Source: Pseudomonadota bacterium (GTDB lineage Bacteria; Cyanobacteriota; Vampirovibrionia; Obscuribacterales; Obscuribacteraceae). Taken from it: DNA of 36,447 bases. The stretch covers positions 1 to 36,447 of the forward strand of contig JAJPJO010000306.1 in the NCBI GenBank assembly GCA_021324135.1, given 5' to 3'. Below the pieces are notes generated by a model. The model saw nothing but the letters and a program-made list of their open reading frames with translations. It did not search any database and was not told where the DNA came from. Position numbers and translations under genes: made by a program. Each line of letters begins with the position of its first letter. Within the stretch, counting starts at the first letter, position 1. Of the stretch, positions 32,218-36,447 are shown piece by piece.

Positions 32218-35202
32218 TTGAATTTCTGGACGATTGTTGGAACAGTGCGAAAGCTGTGGCATTTCGTCGTCGGTTTGTTTCCCATTCTGCTGACTTTTAG
32301 CAATGCTTTCGATGCCGGATTGCGTTCCCTTCTCGAGCGCGGGGCGCTGGCGCCCCATTGGAGCAGGCTCAATCAGAGCAAGCAGTTTAAGGCGATCAAA
32401 AAGATCAATGAGCGTTTCATCTGGAGAGACTATTCAAGCGATCAGCTCAATCTCGAACGATTGCCATCTGATGTGCTTCCGATCTTGCGGCAGGTATTTA
32501 TTTTTTCCGTAGCCCTCTGTTTGCTCATACCGTTTGCAACAGCAGGCAGAGAGATGATTGCCATAACGACGTTTTCAGGCTTCAAGGGAACGGCTCCCAA
32601 CTGGAGCGTCTGGTTGTGGATGGCGACCGCCGCGCTCGCCTGGGGCTGCGCGGTTGCCGGCACGGCCTGGTCCAATCGTGTCGCCTTCATTATCAGTGCC
32701 TTCGCCTATGTCATGATCTTCGGCACATGCGCCTTCTACATTCCGCGCTCATATTGGAACGCGCTCGTCCCGGCATCTGCCGTTATAATGGCTGCCCTCT
32801 GCGAGCGCCAATTGAGAGAGGAGTGCCGCTCCAGCACCATATTCGGTATCATTAATTGCATTCTCGTCTGCGCATTCGCCGGAGTCTATACATTTGCCGC
32901 CACACCGCTCCACTCATTCTCCGGTCCTAATGCCGTGCTTTACGGAACAGTCCTTGGCTGCTCTCTTGGACCGGTCTGCTTCCTGTGGTCGAGACTGAAG
33001 GCGAACCTATCGGCGCCCTTTGCTTTGCGGGGCCAGCCTGTCTCGCTCGTCACAGCGTCGTTAATCATTTCATCTGCCTGCTTGGGTTTTATGGTCAGTC
33101 TCGTCTGGCGAAGCAGCCCATCGGCATTCGGCGGCCAGCTTGTTTCCATGCTCACCCTGTGGAACAGCTATCTCTGGCCGGTCTGGTATTTTCTTGGCGT
33201 CGGGATCATTTTCAAGCTCCTGAAGAGCGCCAAGATATTTGCCGACTCGGTGGCGGATACGATACCACCAAAATTATATGCTCCCTCTGTTCTGATCGCC
33301 ATTGCTGCAAGTGCAGCGCTCACCTGGAGCGAATATTTTGTCTTACACGTCAACGCATATGGCGGACTCTGGTCGACAATCAGCCAACCGTTCTTCAGCA
33401 TCTACAGCCTGAGCGCATCGTGGCTCTGGTCGAATCAGATTCTCTGCCAATCTTCACTGGTCATGCGTTGGATTCTCCTTGTCGATTTGCTTTTCATCGC
33501 ATTTCTGGGCGTGAGGAAACGGCTGAGCGCCAAAGTGATTTCGACAATCTTCTTTTTGACGATGCTGGGTTGGTTTCTCGTTTCTGAATACATGTTTCAG
33601 CTCCTCTCCTTTCAACGCTCGCCCGGTCATTCGGTTCTGACCCTGGTGCTGTTCTCCATCTGGTTGCTCTGGCTATTTCACAAGGTGGGGCTCGATATGA
33701 GCTTGCGCAGTTCACCGCTCTGGCCGGCAGTGGGTCGCCTGCCCGTATATGGAAGCATCTTGCTTTTCCTCCTGCTCGAGATCAATGCTCGCTGCGCTCT
33801 GCAAGATTTCAATGTTACCAACGAATTCTATATGGCTCTATTTCGCGGCGTTATAGATGTAGGTCTGCCTTACGGGCTCTACATCTATGCCACGCGCCGG
33901 TTCAAGACGCTGCCGCTTGGACTGAAGGGCATTTTCATCAGCTTCTGCCTTGGCGGGATGGCCACGCTTCCGATCAATGTTTTGGATAAACTGGCATTAT
34001 GCAACTGGTCCATCGAACAATTCCGATTGCTGTGGGCGACTCAGTCATCGCTTTTGTTGGAAAAGGGCATCTCGAGCCTGCCTGCATTTACGACTCTGCC
34101 CGTGGCATGGGTTGCCGTCCGATCGTTGTTATTCGTGGTCTCACTATATCTGGTGGCGCAGGCGCTGAAACGAAAAGCTGATATCGAAAATGGATCAGGT
34201 CTGGGCATGACACCACCTTCAATACTATTTTGTCTGGTCTCATTTGCCTCGGGCTTTGCATCATTTTATAAAACGTTCGTCGATTTGCCCCTGCCTATCG
34301 ACATGCGTGCGTTGCTGGCTCCCGTTTACAGCACGGTCTTCTTCGACACAGCCTCTCTGGCGACGTTTCTGACCGCCTGGACAATCTCCATGCTGATCGG
34401 GCTGGAATGTTTTCGCCGGACGAAAGCAACCCGGCGCTTCGCCACTTCTGTCTTCTGTTTCCTGATTTGCTTCTCGGCGTCCTACATGTGGCCGGCAATG
34501 GAGCCATGGTTGTATTCAAGCGGCACGATCATCACTCTAGCCGTGCTTCTCGTTGGTCTGTTCCTCTACCTCTGCCGAACCTGTCTTGAAAGGATAAACG
34601 ATTGCCTTCAGAAGACTGATGAAGAAAAGACTGAATCGGCTGACCCGAAACAGTTCGCTCTGGTGAGCCGGAGCGAGATCAATATTTTAGCCGCCGGCGG
34701 CCTGGTATTATGCCTGGTGACAGGTGCGATACAAATCACCGCCAGCCGCATGATACCACAGCAAATACCATCGCTTGGACACTGCTTGAATGTCCCGGCC
34801 TCGTGGGGAAATCAACTGGTCAGCGATCAAAAGTCTTCTTCGTTCAAACTGGTGAATTTACCAGGTGCCTCCGTCACCGCTACGATCACTACCAAGCCGT
34901 CAGTCAACGGCGGCTCGGTTGCACTTCTCAAGCAACTCAGCGAAGACGCCCGAAGCGGCGGCACACTGAGGAACTTGTCGCTGATCAAATTGGAATATTG
35001 GAATCACTACAGCGCCGGTTGCTGCGCGTTATCCTATACATTCGATCAGCTGCAAAACGGCGCCACCATTCCGGTCATGGGCATCACCGCAGCAAAGCCA
35101 GGCACAGGCGGGAACAGCGAGATCTATACAATCCTCGGCACTCCCAGTGAAGTGCTCGACCGGAAGTGGGATCTAGTGAGAGTGATCGGCCAGAGCTTTT
35201 GA
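32218..35202 (+). CDS. Large polytopic membrane protein of unknown function
   Basis: I do not recognise a family. The start is TTG 32218 with GAGGAG six bases upstream, giving 994 residues. After an N-terminal cytosolic or amphipathic part (about 1-90), hydrophobic segments recur through to about residue 850, roughly twenty or more ('FIFSVALCLLIPFATAG', 'WLWMATAALAWGCAVAGTAW', 'VFCFLICFSASYMWPAMEPW', 'ILAAGGLVLCLVTGAIQIT'). The last helix is followed by a soluble domain of about 150 residues, probably outside the membrane, with two adjacent Cys ('YSAGCCALSYTF') and a 'VPASWGN' entry reminiscent of DcrB/PsbP-like folds, a weak resemblance only. A transporter or polymer-synthesis role is conceivable; nothing proves it. 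It shares a stop-codon palindrome with the convergent kinase. Confidence 0.85.
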   Translation: MNFWTIVGTVRKLWHFVVGLFPILLTFSNAFDAGLRSLLERGALAPHWSRLNQSKQFKAIKKINERFIWRDYSSDQLNLERLPSDVLPILRQVFIFSVALCLLIPFATAGREMIAITTFSGFKGTAPNWSVWLWMATAALAWGCAVAGTAWSNRVAFIISAFAYVMIFGTCAFYIPRSYWNALVPASAVIMAALCERQLREECRSSTIFGIINCILVCAFAGVYTFAATPLHSFSGPNAVLYGTVLGCSLGPVCFLWSRLKANLSAPFALRGQPVSLVTASLIISSACLGFMVSLVWRSSPSAFGGQLVSMLTLWNSYLWPVWYFLGVGIIFKLLKSAKIFADSVADTIPPKLYAPSVLIAIAASAALTWSEYFVLHVNAYGGLWSTISQPFFSIYSLSASWLWSNQILCQSSLVMRWILLVDLLFIAFLGVRKRLSAKVISTIFFLTMLGWFLVSEYMFQLLSFQRSPGHSVLTLVLFSIWLLWLFHKVGLDMSLRSSPLWPAVGRLPVYGSILLFLLLEINARCALQDFNVTNEFYMALFRGVIDVGLPYGLYIYATRRFKTLPLGLKGIFISFCLGGMATLPINVLDKLALCNWSIEQFRLLWATQSSLLLEKGISSLPAFTTLPVAWVAVRSLLFVVSLYLVAQALKRKADIENGSGLGMTPPSILFCLVSFASGFASFYKTFVDLPLPIDMRALLAPVYSTVFFDTASLATFLTAWTISMLIGLECFRRTKATRRFATSVFCFLICFSASYMWPAMEPWLYSSGTIITLAVLLVGLFLYLCRTCLERINDCLQKTDEEKTESADPKQFALVSRSEINILAAGGLVLCLVTGAIQITASRMIPQQIPSLGHCLNVPASWGNQLVSDQKSSSFKLVNLPGASVTATITTKPSVNGGSVALLKQLSEDARSGGTLRNLSLIKLEYWNHYSAGCCALSYTFDQLQNGATIPVMGITAAKPGTGGNSEIYTILGTPSEVLDRKWDLVRVIGQSF

Positions 35203-36087
35203 TCAATCACCGATGCATTCATTGCCGTTGGCGTATGGCTCCAACACGGCTTTCAGCTCAGCCATAGTTTGAAAGCGTGAAGATGGTTGCTTGGCAAGCG
35301 CCTTCAGAACTATAGATTCGAGGTTGTCATCGAGATCCAGATCGGGAACGGCAGCGCTCATTTTAGGAGCCGGCATACTTACCTGCTTGACCAGGATAGC
35401 AAATGGATATGGGGCATCGAAGGGTCTGCGCCCGCATAAGACCTCATACATCATGCATCCCAAACTATAAATGTCCGATCTGCCATCCAATTCGAGCCCG
35501 CGGCACTGCTCGGGGCTCATGTAGGTGGGACTGCCGACCACGATTCCTTCCTGCGTCAACTTCGGATCTTGGTTGGGTGGCGCTACGATTTTGACAATGC
35601 CGAAATCGACAATACAAACCTTGTCATAATCGGTATATCCTCCTATGAGAAGGATATTGCTCGGCTTCAAATCGCGATGCACAAGACCGGCTTGGTGCGC
35701 GTATTCCATAGCGTCGCATATTTGCAGAAAGATTTTGCATGCCCGCTTGGGCTGCAGGCGCCCCTCTTCCTCAAGCACCTTGGAAAGACTTTTTCCCTGC
35801 ACGAAGTCGGTTACAAAGTAAGGATGTCCGGATTTGGAGTTTCCAAAATCGTAGAGCTTTACCAGATTCTCATGATTGAGCTTGCTAATCGCTTTAGCTT
35901 CTCGCTCGAAGCGCTTGTTAGCCTCTTCGAGATGAAGAACGTCCGTGTTCAGCATCTTCATGGCATAGAGGTCATCGGTGCGCACGTCTCTTACCAGGAA
36001 AACGGTTGCATTTCCGCCTCTGCCAAGCGATCTGATCACTTCATAATATTCTCCGACGACTTCGCCAGGTGCTGCAATCTCTTGCAT
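35203..36087 (-). CDS. Hanks-type Ser/Thr protein kinase
   Basis: The 294-residue protein is a complete kinase domain without membrane helix: glycine loop 'LGRGGNATVFLVRD', VAIK-type Lys ('YAMKML'), the alphaC Glu in 'RFEREAKAISKL', catalytic 'HRDLKPSN', metal-binding 'DFGIVK', activation segment 'GSPTYMSPEQ' (the APE motif as SPE) and the 'DGRSDIYSLGCMMYE' helix. All catalytic residues are present, so it is expected to be active, phosphorylating Ser/Thr of unknown partners. It lies two bases downstream of an ABC exporter gene, suggesting the kinase is cotranscribed with and possibly regulates it. The stop codon abuts the stop of the polytopic membrane protein. Start ATG 36087. Confidence 0.95.
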   Translation of the reverse strand: MQEIAAPGEVVGEYYEVIRSLGRGGNATVFLVRDVRTDDLYAMKMLNTDVLHLEEANKRFEREAKAISKLNHENLVKLYDFGNSKSGHPYFVTDFVQGKSLSKVLEEEGRLQPKRACKIFLQICDAMEYAHQAGLVHRDLKPSNILLIGGYTDYDKVCIVDFGIVKIVAPPNQDPKLTQEGIVVGSPTYMSPEQCRGLELDGRSDIYSLGCMMYEVLCGRRPFDAPYPFAILVKQVSMPAPKMSAAVPDLDLDDNLESIVLKALAKQPSSRFQTMAELKAVLEPYANGNECIGD

Positions 36088-36089
36088 GT

Positions 36090-36447
36090 TTATCTATATC
36101 TCTCCGCCTGGGTACTATACATCTGGCTGTACAAGCCGCCTTGTTCCATCAATTGATCGTGGGTGCCGGATTCAACCAGCTTGCCCTCATCAAGAACAAT
36201 TATGTTCTTCGCCACCTTAACTGTGGAAAACCTGTGTGAGATTATAATCGATGCCTTGCCAGCCGTCAGCTCCTCGAACAGGCTATAGACCTCCATCTCG
36301 GCAAAAGCATCCAGATTCGATGTCGGCTCATCGAGGATCATAACCGGCGACTCCCGCATGAAGCCGCGAGCCAGCGCTACCTTCTGCCATTCGCCGCCGG
36401 AGAGCTCCTCGCTGATCAGGCCGTATTGCCGCGCCAAATAAGTCTCA
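36090..36447 (-). CDS. ABC exporter ATP-binding domain, C-terminal part (5' end outside window)
   Basis: The frame runs off the right edge, so only about the last 118 residues are seen. It contains the ABC signature 'LSGGEWQKVALAR', Walker B 'VMILDEPTSNLD', the H-loop 'IIISHRFSTV' and the D-loop, ending 'GTHDQLMEQGGLYSQMYSTQ' as in MsbA-like (ABCB) half-exporters, where a membrane domain precedes this part in the same chain. The apparent TTG start at 36437 is internal. Substrate is unknown. The tight spacing (two bases) to the kinase gene makes an operon. Confidence 0.9.
   Translation of the reverse strand, partial: ETYLARQYGLISEELSGGEWQKVALARGFMRESPVMILDEPTSNLDAFAEMEVYSLFEELTAGKASIIISHRFSTVKVAKNIIVLDEGKLVESGTHDQLMEQGGLYSQMYSTQAERYR

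Noticed and set aside
32985..33587. 200-residue plus-strand ORF in another frame
   Set aside because: Lies inside the polytopic membrane protein gene; no independent start signal.
35569..36156. 195-residue plus-strand ORF
   Set aside because: Antisense to the kinase, which has all catalytic motifs.
1..36447. tRNA, rRNA, CRISPR, insertion sequences, prophage
   Set aside because: Scanned by eye for cloverleaf-like or repeated arrays, transposase or integrase motifs and terminal repeats; none seen.

Overview
The window looks like a chromosomal segment of a Gram-negative, environmental, signalling-rich bacterium. Abundant TPR proteins, a DUF4388 protein, a caspase-fold protein, a Hanks-type kinase and a Kdo hydroxylase, together with a codon bias typical of moderate GC content, fit the non-photosynthetic cyanobacterial sister lineage (Melainabacteria/Vampirovibrionia, Obscuribacter-like). 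That assignment is an inference from gene content; no rRNA or other phylogenetic marker is present. No tRNA, rRNA, CRISPR array, transposase, integrase or phage gene was seen, so this reads as a stable chromosomal region and not as an island.

Layout, left to right. 1-1.9 kb: the end of a glucosaminidase-type peptidoglycan hydrolase, convergent with a membrane-anchored TPR protein. 2.2-10.8 kb, plus strand: a receiver-PAS-GGDEF-EAL c-di-GMP regulator, a disordered protein with repeated Ala-Pro-Pro motifs, glycerol-3-phosphate dehydrogenase (glpD), an exported TPR protein ending in a clear terminator, and a D-amino-acid oxidase-like enzyme. 10.8-16.9 kb, minus strand: a czcBA-type heavy-metal RND efflux pair with its own promoter, a small Cys-rich exported protein upstream of it, and a TadE-like protein. 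17.1-20.4 kb, plus strand: a DUF4388/degenerate-GGDEF protein followed by two TPR genes, the second only one base after the first. 20.4-24.0 kb, minus strand: a probable LPS-decoration operon (Kdo hydroxylase, an ArnT-like GT83 glycosyltransferase broken by a one-base frameshift, and a DUF374 acyltransferase). 24.2-27.1 kb, minus strand: a type III polyketide synthase with an FAD oxidoreductase, and a tail-anchored pseudo-receiver. 27.3-30.7 kb: a DUF1704 metallopeptidase-like protein convergent with a caspase-TPR protein. 30.9-35.2 kb, plus strand: a cupin, an MscS channel and a 994-residue polytopic membrane protein of unknown function. 35.2-36.4 kb, minus strand: a Ser/Thr kinase and the end of an ABC exporter.

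Themes. Envelope construction and stress dominate: peptidoglycan, LPS, RND efflux, mechanosensitive channel, phenolic lipid or quinone synthesis and exported TPR proteins. They sit among signalling proteins that are often partly degenerate (a GGDEF without its catalytic motif, a receiver with Glu in place of the phospho-Asp). All five convergent gene pairs are separated by 34 bases or fewer, and one pair overlaps by 54 bases. A small family of 14-bp dyads with a CACCAC half-site recurs inside four unrelated genes, always in the same codon phase and encoding a Thr-Thr-x-Gly-like tract; this is the most unusual sequence-level signal.

Limits: everything was read by eye without database searches. 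Family names rest on recognised motifs; promoters and operators are consensus matches only.
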